Origin: JALYGY01 sp963800975
GTDB taxonomy: Bacteria; Actinomycetota; Rubrobacteria; Rubrobacterales; Rubrobacteraceae
NCBI GenBank assembly: GCA_963800975.1
Contig: CAWDDB010000008.1
Location: 744,001 to 808,000 of the forward strand
Length of the DNA: 64,000 bases
Direction of reading: 5' to 3'
The notes beneath the pieces are model-generated. The model was not told where the DNA came from and did no database searches. It worked only from the letters and a program-made list of their open reading frames with translations. Within the stretch, counting starts at the first letter, position 1. Each line of letters starts with the position of its first letter. Shown here piece after piece: positions 9,155 through 16,859 of the stretch. The position numbers and the translations under genes are program-made.

Positions 9155-10441
9155 TTAGGTCCCGATCCTCTCTACTATCGCCTGATCCCGCTCCGGTCCC
9201 ACGCTGATCATGCACAGAGGCGCCCCTACCTCGGCCTCGACGTACCCGACGAAGTCCCGCGCGGCGTCGGGCAGGTCCCCGCGCATCCTGCACCACGTTA
9301 TGTCGGTCCCCCAACCCGGCAGCTCCTTGTAGGTTGGCCTGGCGTGGTGCAGGTCCGTCTGGTTCATGGGGTAGCCCTCTACCCGAGCGCCGTCTATCTC
9401 GTACCCGGTGCAGATCTTGATCTCGTCGACCGCGGAGAGGACGTCCAGGAGCGTGAGGGCGAGGTGGGTGATCCCGTTCAGCTCCGCCGCCCACTTGATG
9501 GCAGGAAGGTCGAGCCAGCCGACCCTCCTGCTGCGCCCCGTGGTCGTGCCGTACTCGTGCCCGACCTCCCTTATCGTCTCGGCTGTCTCGTCGAAGAGCT
9601 CCGTGGGCATGGGCCCGTCGCCTACCCTCGTGGTGTAAGCCTTTGTCACCCCGATGACCTGCTCCACGTTGCGCGGCGGGACGCCCGAGCCCACGATCGC
9701 CCCCCCGACCGTCGGGTTGGACGAGGTCACGAAGGGGTAGGTTCCGTGGTCGTTGTCCAGGAGCGTCGCCTGTCCGCCTTCGAAGAGCACGCGCTCCCTG
9801 AGCCCGAGGGCATCCCTCAGGATGGCGCCCGTGTCGGCGACCATCGGCTCGATAAAGTCCCTGAACGAGAGCAGCCAGGCCGCGAGGTCCGACACCTCGT
9901 AGGGCTCCTCGCCGTAGACGTTCTCGAAGATGGCGTTCTTTTCGCGCAGGGCCGCTTTGAGCTTGCTCCTCAGGATGCCGTCGTCGAAGATATCCTGCAC
10001 GCGGATGCCCGCTCGGGCGACCTTATCCTCGTAGGTCGGACCGATTCCCCGGTTGGTCGTCCCGATCCTGGCGCTGCCGAGGGCTATCTCCCGGTGCGAA
10101 TCGAGCGCGATGTGGTAAGGCATGATCAGGTGCGCCCGGCCGTCCACCTTGAGACGGTCCCGTACCCGCAGGCCGCGTTCCTCCAGCGCCCTGATCTCCT
10201 CGGCGAGTACCTCGGGGTTCACGACCACCCCGTTCCCGATGGTGCAGACGACCCCTTCGCGCACGATGCCCGAGGGGACGAGATGAAGCTTGAACTCCTC
10301 CTCGCCGACCCTGACCGTGTGCCCGGCGTTGTTGCCGCCGGAGTAGCGGGAGACGTAGCCCACGTCGGAGGCAAGGGCGTCGCACACCCGCCCCTTGCCC
10401 TCGTCACCCCACGCCAGCCCGAGCACCACGGTCGCCGTCAA
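9155..10441 (-). CDS. purA: adenylosuccinate synthetase PurA
   Basis: Condenses IMP and aspartate using GTP. 428 residues. The phosphate loop is GLAWGDEGKGRVCD near residue 8, followed by SGGNNAGHTV, then NRGIGPTYEDK, and GWLDLPAIKWA towards the C-terminus. The TTG start has a GGGAGG ribosome site seven bases upstream. It is the first gene of the purine cluster and lies only four bases before purD. Confidence 0.96.
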   Translation of the reverse strand: MTATVVLGLAWGDEGKGRVCDALASDVGYVSRYSGGNNAGHTVRVGEEEFKLHLVPSGIVREGVVCTIGNGVVVNPEVLAEEIRALEERGLRVRDRLKVDGRAHLIMPYHIALDSHREIALGSARIGTTNRGIGPTYEDKVARAGIRVQDIFDDGILRSKLKAALREKNAIFENVYGEEPYEVSDLAAWLLSFRDFIEPMVADTGAILRDALGLRERVLFEGGQATLLDNDHGTYPFVTSSNPTVGGAIVGSGVPPRNVEQVIGVTKAYTTRVGDGPMPTELFDETAETIREVGHEYGTTTGRSRRVGWLDLPAIKWAAELNGITHLALTLLDVLSAVDEIKICTGYEIDGARVEGYPMNQTDLHHARPTYKELPGWGTDITWCRMRGDLPDAARDFVGYVEAEVGAPLCMISVGPERDQAIVERIGT

Positions 10442-10563
10442 GGCTTGCCTCCCGGGGAAATCCGGGGTACGCCGAGACGGCTATCTTGGGATAGGGGTAG
10501 GTAGGGTCGAGGATGGAGGCGTTTCGCTCGCCGATCGAGGCTTCCGCTCGCTGCCACGAGTGC

Positions 10564-10592
10564 AGCGTAGCACATAGGTTTTGCGTTTTGAA
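10564..10592 (-). promoter_or_regulatory. possible promoter of the purine operon
   Basis: The 161 bases before purA hold no gene. On the minus strand TTCAAA (10587-10592) and TACGCT (10564-10569) are separated by 17 bases. Both boxes are weak matches, so this is tentative. No guanine or PRPP riboswitch fold was recognised in the roughly 120-base leader. Confidence 0.3.
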
Positions 10593-10602
10593 ATGCCCGG
10601 GC

Positions 10603-11934
10603 CTAGCCCTGGTCCACGATGCTCTGGAGCTCGCCCTTGAGGGTCTCGAGGGACCGCCGCACTGGGACCTCCCCCTTGAGCGCCGCGTTGAACTGCTCGG
10701 CCATCGCGAGCGACATGTCCGAGTAGTAAGGTGAGACGGGGCGGGGCCTGGCGTTCTCCAGCGACTCCCTGCCAAGCCTCGCGACCGGAAGCCTGTCCAG
10801 CACCTCCTGGTCCTCGTACAGATCCCTCAAGGTCGGGAGCCGCGCGCTCTGCAGCGCGAACTTGCGCTGCTGCTCGGGTGCGGTCATGTACTCGATGAAC
10901 GTCCAGATCTGGTCGAGCTTGTCCTCGGACGCCGCGTTGACCATGAAGTTCCAGCCGCCCAGGCCCGAGAAGCTCTTGTCGGACTCCTCCGCGACCGGCA
11001 GCGGCGCGATGTCTACCTGATCCGGGCTCACCTTCGAGGTCTCGGGGTCCGAGAGCAGCCCGTACACGAAGGGCCAGTTGCGCATGAAAACCACGTCGCC
11101 GTTGGTGAAGACGACCAGCGATTCCTGAGTCGTGTAGTCCCCCGACGCCTTCGGGGCGACGCCGTCCGTGATCATGGACCGCCGCAGCTCGAGGCCCCGC
11201 ACGGCCTCGGGGCTGTCCACGACTACCGTGTCCCCGTCGAGCACGTCGCCCCCGGCGTTCCACACGTGCTCGAGGGCGTCCACGACCCCGCCTTCGTCCT
11301 GGCTGCCCTGGAAGACGTAGCCGTAGCGCGTGCCCTGCTCCCGCTGCACCTTGTCCGAGATCTCCTTCATCTCCTCCCAGGTGGCCGGAGGATCGGAGAA
11401 GCCGCTTTTTTCGAGCAGATCCTTGCGGTAATAGAACATCCCGGCGTCGGTGAACCAGGGTACCCCCCACACCCCGCCGTCGTATTGCACGGAACCGAGG
11501 GGTCCTTCCAGGTAGCCCTCCTGCATTCCGCCGGTGAAGCGGTCCGAAAGGTCGAGGATGTAGCCGTTCGCCGCGAACTGGGCGGGCCAGATCACGTCCC
11601 CTCCGATGATGTCGACGCTCGACCTCCCCGACTGCAGCTCGGCCTGGATCTGCTCGAAGTAGTCCGCGCTGGCGGCTGGCATCTCGCGCCAGTTGACCTG
11701 GACCTCACCCCGGTTCCGGCGGTTGAAGTCGTCTATCAGCGTTCTCAACCCTCCGGCCTCGTCGGGGATGAAGGTCAGGGTGATGGTGTTAGCCTCGCTA
11801 CCCTCGCCTCCTCCTCCGCAGCCCGCGGCACCCAGGAGCGTCGCCCCGGCGAGGCCGGCTCCGCTCAGCCTCAGAAATTCTCGTCGGCTGATCCCGCCCG
11901 TGGCGTTCGCCCGACTCGCCGTGCCGTGGTCCAA
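10603..11934 (-). CDS. Tat-exported sugar-binding lipoprotein of an ABC transporter
   Basis: 443 residues of the family 1 extracellular solute-binding proteins. The N-terminus has a twin-arginine signal (SRREFLRLSGAGLAGATLLG) ending in a lipobox GAAGC, so it should be exported folded and lipid-anchored. The mature part has the maltose/trehalose-binder pattern, for instance VDIIGGDVIWPAQFAANGYILD and the GGWNFMVNAASEDK region. The TTG start follows GGAGAAGGAC. No permease or ATPase genes are adjacent, so it must work with distant partners. A promoter and a palindrome lie upstream. Confidence 0.88.
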   Translation of the reverse strand: MDHGTASRANATGGISRREFLRLSGAGLAGATLLGAAGCGGGGEGSEANTITLTFIPDEAGGLRTLIDDFNRRNRGEVQVNWREMPAASADYFEQIQAELQSGRSSVDIIGGDVIWPAQFAANGYILDLSDRFTGGMQEGYLEGPLGSVQYDGGVWGVPWFTDAGMFYYRKDLLEKSGFSDPPATWEEMKEISDKVQREQGTRYGYVFQGSQDEGGVVDALEHVWNAGGDVLDGDTVVVDSPEAVRGLELRRSMITDGVAPKASGDYTTQESLVVFTNGDVVFMRNWPFVYGLLSDPETSKVSPDQVDIAPLPVAEESDKSFSGLGGWNFMVNAASEDKLDQIWTFIEYMTAPEQQRKFALQSARLPTLRDLYEDQEVLDRLPVARLGRESLENARPRPVSPYYSDMSLAMAEQFNAALKGEVPVRRSLETLKGELQSIVDQG

Positions 11935-11961
11935 GTCCTTCTCCCTTCTCGACGGCGCCAG

Positions 11962-12046
11962 GATACAACGGTTCGTATCGTCGCGTGCGCGCCGCCGGAT
12001 GGCTGCCGGCCTGTAGGGAAGATACCCCCTTCGGGCTTGCGTTCAA
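11962..12046 (-). promoter_or_regulatory. promoter and imperfect palindrome before the sugar-binding gene
   Basis: On the minus strand TTGAAC (12041-12046) and TATCTT (12019-12024) are 16 bases apart, a good vegetative promoter. Downstream, near 11962-11979, is GATACGAACCGTTGTATC, with outer arms GATAC/GTATC around a near-palindromic AACCGTT centre; this is the size and layout of a LacI-family operator. A repressor here would fit a sugar-uptake gene. Confidence 0.45.
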
Positions 12047-12077
12047 CGGCTTGCGGTTTGGGGTTCGCTTGGCCCGG

Positions 12078-12839
12078 CTACTCGAAGAGGACGACGGGCT
12101 CGCCGTAGTAGCGGATGCGGTTCTCGCTCCAGAGCTCCTGCACGAACGCCCTGAGCTCGGCGTTGCGGGCCGGGGCGTCGCCGTCCCGCATCTTCTGCAG
12201 CGGGTACCTGACGTTGAGGACCCTCTCCTCGACGCGGAATCGGGTGATGCCGGCAGGCAACACCGTCCCGGAGCGGACGACCTCGACCAGCTCGCCCGGC
12301 GTGAACGGCCGGTAACGCAGCACCGCCTGGCCGTCCTCAGGCGCCGCGGGATCCTGGGGGTCGACCCGACGCACGACCTTCCCCCTGGGATAGAGCGCCT
12401 GCAAGGCCCAGAGCGCCCGCGTCTCGGCCGGCAGCCCCGCCTCGCGCGAACGCAGGGCCAGCCTCTCCCCCCGCGCGGTCCTCAGCTCGGCGAGCGGCTC
12501 GTGCTCGCCCGGATCTGCGATCTCGACCTCCTCGATGGTGCTCACGTCATCCTTACCGATGCCTTCCAGGAGGTGGGCCCAGCTCTCGGCCCTCTCGGGC
12601 GGCGCCACGAACTGGACGAGCGCGAGGCGGCAGCCAAGCTCCTCGAGCGCGCGCACGCGGTGGGCGCCGTCCAGGACCAGGCAACAATCGCCCTGCGAGG
12701 AGACTATTACGGGGTTGCGTTGCTCCTCCTCGGCCTGCATGCGCTCGCGCAGGCGCGCGAGCCGGTCCTCGTCGTGGGCCTCGTGGAGACTAAGCCGTTC
12801 GAGGTCTACAAGACGCAGGTCGTCGAGCGCGGAGATCAA
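12078..12839 (-). CDS. ParB N-terminal-like protein, possibly SbnI/SerK-type serine kinase
   Basis: 253 residues. Residues about 5-75 match the ParB/Srx-like fold: LRLVDLERLSLHE, then NPVIVSSQGDCCLVLDGAHRVRALEELG, where DGAHR replaces the usual DGxHR box. No helix-turn-helix follows as in chromosome-partition ParB. The length and the ending IRYYGEPVVLFE resemble the SbnI/SerK free-serine kinases, which share this fold. Function is an inference. The TTG start is four bases after a 47-residue membrane peptide gene, so the two are probably co-expressed. Confidence 0.55.
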   Translation of the reverse strand: MISALDDLRLVDLERLSLHEAHDEDRLARLRERMQAEEEQRNPVIVSSQGDCCLVLDGAHRVRALEELGCRLALVQFVAPPERAESWAHLLEGIGKDDVSTIEEVEIADPGEHEPLAELRTARGERLALRSREAGLPAETRALWALQALYPRGKVVRRVDPQDPAAPEDGQAVLRYRPFTPGELVEVVRSGTVLPAGITRFRVEERVLNVRYPLQKMRDGDAPARNAELRAFVQELWSENRIRYYGEPVVLFE

Positions 12840-12843
12840 ACCT

Positions 12844-12987
12844 CTAGCGCGGAGGCACCTTCTCGTCGTAGACGTCCCCGCCGCGCCGGCCCCACAGGAA
12901 GTCGAGCAGGACGAACCCGCCGAAGAAGAAGATCGCCAGGACGGCGAAGAACCCCAAGACGCTCACAACGAGTAGGATCGTGTCCAT
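12844..12987 (-). CDS. 47-residue single-pass membrane peptide
   Basis: A short reading frame starting MDTILLVVSVLGFFAVLAI and ending GDVYDEKVPPR. Residues 3-30 are a continuous hydrophobic helix rich in Phe and Leu; the tail is charged. An ATG start follows an AGGGG site. It stops four bases before the ParB-like gene. Codons are GC-rich in the third position like the neighbours, supporting a real gene. No function can be assigned. Confidence 0.6.
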   Translation of the reverse strand: MDTILLVVSVLGFFAVLAIFFFGGFVLLDFLWGRRGGDVYDEKVPPR

Positions 12988-13029
12988 TGCCCCTGGCCTT
13001 TCCGTGGGTGAGATCGCGCCGCAAAAGAG

Positions 13030-13103
13030 TCGGGACGGCCGGATTTGAACCGGCGACCACTCGGCCCCCAGCCGAGTGCGCTACCAGACTGCGCCACGTC
13101 CCG
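13030..13103 (-). tRNA. tRNA-Pro, anticodon GGG
   Basis: A complete cloverleaf of 74 bases on the minus strand. The acceptor arm pairs CGGGACG with CGTCCCG, discriminator A; D arm GCGC/GCGC; anticodon arm CTCGG/CCGAG with loop CTGGGGG, so the anticodon is GGG; T arm GCCGG-TTCAAAT-CCGGC. CCA is not encoded. A TACTAT box lies about 22 bases upstream at 13125-13130 on the minus strand. Confidence 0.95.
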
Positions 13104-13162
13104 ACGCGCCTGTGCTTCCTCCCCAATAGTATCAGAAGGGCCCCGTGCTATCATCGCAGCCC

Positions 13163-13543
13163 GTGGTGCGAGCGGCTTCTTACACAAGGACGGACCCGGC
13201 AGGAGAGCTCCCCTCCGCCGCGGAGCAGCGCGCGGTCGTGGGCGCCTACGCGAGGGAGATGGGCTACGAGATGGTCGCGTCCTACGAGGACCTGGACGCG
13301 ACGGGCAACCTCCTCTACCACCGCCCCGGCCTCAAGGCGGCCATCAACAACATCAAGGAGCTCGAGGAATGGGAGGTGCTCGTCGTCGCCGACCCGCGCT
13401 GCGTCTCGGATACCGAGACGGCCCTGCACGAGCTCGTCCACAAATTCTCGCTCTACGGCAACCGGCTTGAGAGCCCATCCCGCGCATGGGAGGAGTTCCT
13501 CTCCGCGATGAAGACCTACAGGCGCGAGATGAGCCGGCGTTGA
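13163..13543 (+). CDS. resolvase-fold protein lacking the catalytic serine
   Basis: 126 residues covering only the N-terminal catalytic-type domain of serine recombinases: AASYTRTDPAG, AEQRAVVGAYAREMGYEMV, DATGNLLYHRPGLKAAINN, VLVVADPRCVSDTETALHEL. In active enzymes the first motif is YxRVS with the nucleophilic Ser; here the Ser position is Asp (YTRTD). The later LxRLxR arginines are also missing, and there is no DNA-binding domain. It is therefore probably a domesticated, non-recombining protein. Start GTG at 13163 is chosen because a TATCAT box ends eight bases before it, the leaderless arrangement seen repeatedly in this window. Confidence 0.6.
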   Translation: MVRAASYTRTDPAGELPSAAEQRAVVGAYAREMGYEMVASYEDLDATGNLLYHRPGLKAAINNIKELEEWEVLVVADPRCVSDTETALHELVHKFSLYGNRLESPSRAWEEFLSAMKTYRREMSRR

Positions 13544-13603
13544 CCGTCGCCGTTTTGGGGCAGCCATCTGTCAAACCAACCCACTCTTCGGTAGTATAGG
13601 CGG

Positions 13604-13927
13604 GTGAGCTTCATACTGACCGTTATCGGGTTTCTCCTGCTCCTGGCGTCGGTGGCTGCCATCTGCTTCGGTCTGTTCATGGCGATGGATCCCAAGAACC
13701 GCGACGCCGGACGCCTTTTCGCCATCTGGTGGGTGCCTGCGGCGGCCGCCGCCACCGGGGTGCTGATGCGCGACGTCGTCACCTTCGCCGTCGGGGTTCT
13801 TTGCTTCCTCGTCGCCGGGATGGTGTACCTGCTGCATGGCGGACTCACCCGCAGGCCGACGACCAAGCGCGCCCGCAGGGGGACCTCCGGCAGAACCAGA
13901 AAGAACCAGAACAGGGCAGCCTCCTAG
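13604..13927 (+). CDS. small membrane protein, about three membrane helices
   Basis: 107 residues. Hydrophobic segments lie at about 3-27, 42-56 and 60-78, followed by a basic tail with many Arg and Lys. The GTG start is six bases after TAGTAT (13592-13597), so the mRNA is probably leaderless. No family is recognised. It is followed by another small membrane protein on the same strand. Confidence 0.6.
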   Translation: MSFILTVIGFLLLLASVAAICFGLFMAMDPKNRDAGRLFAIWWVPAAAAATGVLMRDVVTFAVGVLCFLVAGMVYLLHGGLTRRPTTKRARRGTSGRTRKNQNRAAS

Positions 13928-13996
13928 CCCTGGGCGCACCAGCACGCCCTCCGTACCCGAAACGCAGAACGGCCCGGAACGAAAGGAGCTTGACCT

Positions 13997-14275
13997 TTGG
14001 GGCTCATACGCATCATTCTGGCGTTCGTGATCTTGCTGATTCTCGTTCACGTCGGCCTGGTCTACGCGGACATAGGTCAGCAGACCAACCGGCTTACCAA
14101 CGCCGTCTACAGCCTCGCGATCTTACTGGAAGCCCCCGCAACACTGCTCCTCGAAGCCGTCTCTTCCACCGGTAGGGTCGACTTCGACCCGAGCAGTTTC
14201 TACACCGTAGCCCTCACCGCAGCGGCGGGCTATTTCGTCCTGTACCTCCTGTTCGGCGTCGGCAGGCGACGCTAG
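13997..14275 (+). CDS. small two-helix membrane protein
   Basis: 92 residues. Hydrophobic segments at about 3-24 and 70-88, with a short periplasmic-looking middle region. A TTG start is preceded by GAAAGGAG at a suitable distance. The stop lies in the first hairpin of the intergenic array that follows, which may terminate its transcript. Function unknown. Confidence 0.55.
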   Translation: MGLIRIILAFVILLILVHVGLVYADIGQQTNRLTNAVYSLAILLEAPATLLLEAVSSTGRVDFDPSSFYTVALTAAAGYFVLYLLFGVGRRR

Positions 14276-14560
14276 CGCTGGCTAGCGCCAGCGCGCACGC
14301 AGGCTTCGCCTGCTTGTCAGCACGCTCCGGCCTACGGCCTCCGCTTGTCAGCCCGCATCGCCCCTAAAGGGGCACGCTTGTCAGCCCGCCCCCCCTCGGC
14401 TTCGCCTCGCGGGGCGGCTCCTCAGCTTTCTTGGCTCAGGCGGAAGCCTTCTTGCTGAAAGCGAGGCTGGCGTAGCCAGCCGAAGCGTGCTGACAAGCGA
14501 AGCCCGGCGACAAGCCGGGCGTAGCGTGCTGCGGGCCCGCGGTGCGGGCCCGCATGCGTG
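14275..14560. repeat. array of different hairpins separated by a shared 10-base spacer
   Basis: This 286-base stretch has no gene. The 10-mer GCTTGTCAGC occurs directly at 14312, 14343 and 14376, and once inverted at 14489-14498. Between the copies are different perfect or near-perfect stems: GCGCTGGC/GCCAGCGC (14275-14294), GCAGGC/GCCTGC (14299-14313), GCCCCT/AGGGGC (near 14360), a C-rich/G-rich stem at 14385-14417, GGCTGG/CCAGCC (14465-14481), GCCCGGC/GCCGGGC (14502-14520) and GCGGGCCC/GGGCCCGC (14531-14553). A 15-base exact inverted pair (14312-14326 and 14484-14498) encloses the centre. It could be a structured RNA, a mobile palindromic element or a termination/processing region. Confidence 0.75.
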
Positions 14561-14576
14561 TCGGGCTGGGCGTTGG

Positions 14577-14595
14577 TATCATTCCATCTCTTGTG
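14577..14595 (+). promoter_or_regulatory. promoter of the acyltransferase gene
   Basis: TATCAT at 14577-14582 lies ten bases before the GTG chosen as start of the acyltransferase. It directly follows the hairpin array, so the upstream in-frame ATG codons inside the array would not be on this transcript. No good -35 box is seen. Confidence 0.4.
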
Positions 14596-16707
14596 AGTTG
14601 GAGGGGTACAAGCATAAGGCGAACGACGCGCGCTCGCACTGCCGCCAAAGGCACCGAGCGTGCTCCGGCACGCAACGCCGCTGGCGGCCCGGCGCGCCGC
14701 ACCTGGCCGACCGGGGGCAAGCTACCCTACTTGCCCGGCCTGGACGGGCTGCGCGCGCTCGCCGTCATCGCGGTGCTGCTCTACCACGGCGACTCGTCCT
14801 GGCTCCCAGGCGGCTTTCTAGGCGTCGAGGTCTTCTTCGTCATCAGCGGCTTCCTTATCACCGCGCTGCTCGTCTCGCAGTGGCGGCAGCTAGGGCGCGT
14901 GGACGTGAAGGCGTTCTGGATCGGGCGCGCGAGAAGGCTTCTTCCGGCGCTCTACCTGGTGCTCGTCGTGACGCTCGCCTACGCGCTAATCTTCCTGCCG
15001 AACGAGGTCGCCGGGCTGCGCGAGGACGTCCTCGCGGCGCTGGGGTACGTCACCAACTGGTACCTCGTCTTCGGCAACGAGTCGTACTTCGAGGCCATCG
15101 GCCGTCCGTCGCTCTTGAAGCACCTGTGGTCGCTCGCGGTAGAGGAACAGTTCTACCTGGTGTGGCCGCTGGTGCTGGCGCTCGGGCTGGGCATTGGCGC
15201 CACGCGCTTTCGGCCGCGGCGCGTCCTGGTGGTGGCGCTCCTCGGCGCCACGGTGTCCGTTCTGCTCATGGCCGTGCTCTTCACGCCAGGGGTGGACCCT
15301 TCGCGCCTCTACTTCGGAACCGACACGAGGGCGGCCGGTCTGCTCCTGGGCGCCGCGCTCGCGTTCGTCTGGGCCCCGTGGCGGATAGGCCCGGGCGGGT
15401 CGGCCGCCGTGAGGAGCATGAGGCTGCGTCACTGGACGAGCCGCAGCCGCCTGCGGCGCCGCTGGGGATGGACCGCCCCGATGCTCCTCGACGTCGTGGG
15501 CGTCGCCGCGCTCGGCGGGCTGGTCCTGCTTTGCCTGCGGCTCGGCGAGTTTCAGCCGTTCCTGTACCGCGGCGGTCTGGCCTCGGTCGCGATCCTCTCG
15601 GCCGTGGTGATCGCGGCGTGCGCCCATCCCTACGCCCGCCTGGGCTCGGACGTGCTGGGGCGCCAGCCGCTGAGGTGGATCGGGCAGCGCTCCTACGGGA
15701 TCTACCTGTGGCACTGGCCCGTCTACATGGTGACGCGTCCCCAGCTCGACGTGCCCATCGAGGGCCTGCCGCTGCTGGCTCTGCGGGTGGGGATCACCCT
15801 CGTCCTGGCGGAGCTCTCGTATCGCTACGTGGAGACCCCGATCCGGAGGGGAGCGCTGGGGCGCGCGTGGCGCGAGCTGCGCGAATCTGAGGGGGTCAGG
15901 CGCAAGCAGCTGTCGCTTGCGTGGGTCGGGGCGGGCGTCTCGATCCTCGCCGTTTGCGTCGCGCTCGGCGTCGCCGCCTCGCAGGCGGAAAAACCCGAGC
16001 CGCCCTCCTACCTGGCCTCCGGCGACGCGATCCACACGAAGGCCCCTACCCCGAAGGCCCCTACCCCGAAGGCCCCTGCCCCCGACGTCAAGAACGCGGC
16101 CGCGACGCCCGCAGTCCAGAGCACGAACCTGGACAGACGGGCCAACCCGAGGATAGAAGCGCCGGAGGAAAAGCCCGCCCGGGACAAGCCCGACAACAAA
16201 AAGCTGGCCGCCGGTGCGGATCCGGGAGGCAGGGTGGGGTCCGTGAGCGCGGTCGGCGACTCGGTGATGCTCGGGTCCGCGGTTCGGCTCCAGAAGGCCG
16301 TGCCTAACCTGACGACCATCGACGCCGAGGTCGGCTTCCAGGCCGTCTCCGCGATCGACGTGCTCGCCGCCCGACGCGCCTCCGGAGAGCTCGGGGAGGT
16401 CGTGGTGGTCCACATAGGCAGCAACGGCGTCTACACGGAAGAGCAGCTCGACCAGACCATGCGGGTGCTCAAGGGGGTACGCCGGGTAGTCTTCGTCAAC
16501 GTCAACGTCCCGCGCACCTGGGCGGAGCCCAACAACGAGGTGATCGCCGAGGGGGTAGAGCGCTACCCGGACAGGGCGGTTCTGGTCGACTGGTACGCCG
16601 CGAGCGTCGACCACCCCGAATACTTCGTAGAAGACGGCGTCCACCTCCAGATAGAAGGGCAGAAGGTCTACGCCGCACTGATCGCGGAGCAGGTCGAGGC
16701 CAAGTAA
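14593..16707 (+). CDS. membrane acyltransferase with SGNH domain (OatA-like)
   Basis: 704 residues from the GTG at 14593. After a basic cytoplasmic tail comes an acyltransferase-3 domain with about ten or eleven membrane helices: YLPGLDGLRALAVIAVLLYH carries the catalytic His, and GFLGVEVFFVISGFLIT and ARRLLPALY are family motifs. A proline-rich linker with a tandem KAPTP repeat leads to an extracytoplasmic SGNH esterase-type domain: GDSVMLG (block I Ser), HIGSNGV (block III) and the Asp/His pair in DGVHL. Such fusions O-acetylate peptidoglycan or other surface glycans. Substrate is unknown. Confidence 0.87.
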   Translation: MSWRGTSIRRTTRARTAAKGTERAPARNAAGGPARRTWPTGGKLPYLPGLDGLRALAVIAVLLYHGDSSWLPGGFLGVEVFFVISGFLITALLVSQWRQLGRVDVKAFWIGRARRLLPALYLVLVVTLAYALIFLPNEVAGLREDVLAALGYVTNWYLVFGNESYFEAIGRPSLLKHLWSLAVEEQFYLVWPLVLALGLGIGATRFRPRRVLVVALLGATVSVLLMAVLFTPGVDPSRLYFGTDTRAAGLLLGAALAFVWAPWRIGPGGSAAVRSMRLRHWTSRSRLRRRWGWTAPMLLDVVGVAALGGLVLLCLRLGEFQPFLYRGGLASVAILSAVVIAACAHPYARLGSDVLGRQPLRWIGQRSYGIYLWHWPVYMVTRPQLDVPIEGLPLLALRVGITLVLAELSYRYVETPIRRGALGRAWRELRESEGVRRKQLSLAWVGAGVSILAVCVALGVAASQAEKPEPPSYLASGDAIHTKAPTPKAPTPKAPAPDVKNAAATPAVQSTNLDRRANPRIEAPEEKPARDKPDNKKLAAGADPGGRVGSVSAVGDSVMLGSAVRLQKAVPNLTTIDAEVGFQAVSAIDVLAARRASGELGEVVVVHIGSNGVYTEEQLDQTMRVLKGVRRVVFVNVNVPRTWAEPNNEVIAEGVERYPDRAVLVDWYAASVDHPEYFVEDGVHLQIEGQKVYAALIAEQVEAK

Positions 16708-16859
16708 CGGGGCGCGGCCGCGCGTGAAGCATTCAAACAAGAATGCCGTATACTTCGTCCGAGTGTTCCCAAGTGGACTTGGAGGAGTCGTGGTCTGGTT
16801 TTCGAGGGTCGGTAACATCCGCCGGCAGCGTTATTACCCTTGGGCGCACAGGAGATGCA

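Noticed and set aside
14275..14560. CRISPR array
   Set aside because: The repeated unit is only 10 bases, the intervening segments are themselves palindromes, one unit is inverted, and no cas gene is present.
16755..16859. Riboswitch in the leader of the osmoprotectant operon
   Set aside because: There are short palindromes (for example GGTAA and TTACC), but no recognisable conserved riboswitch core.
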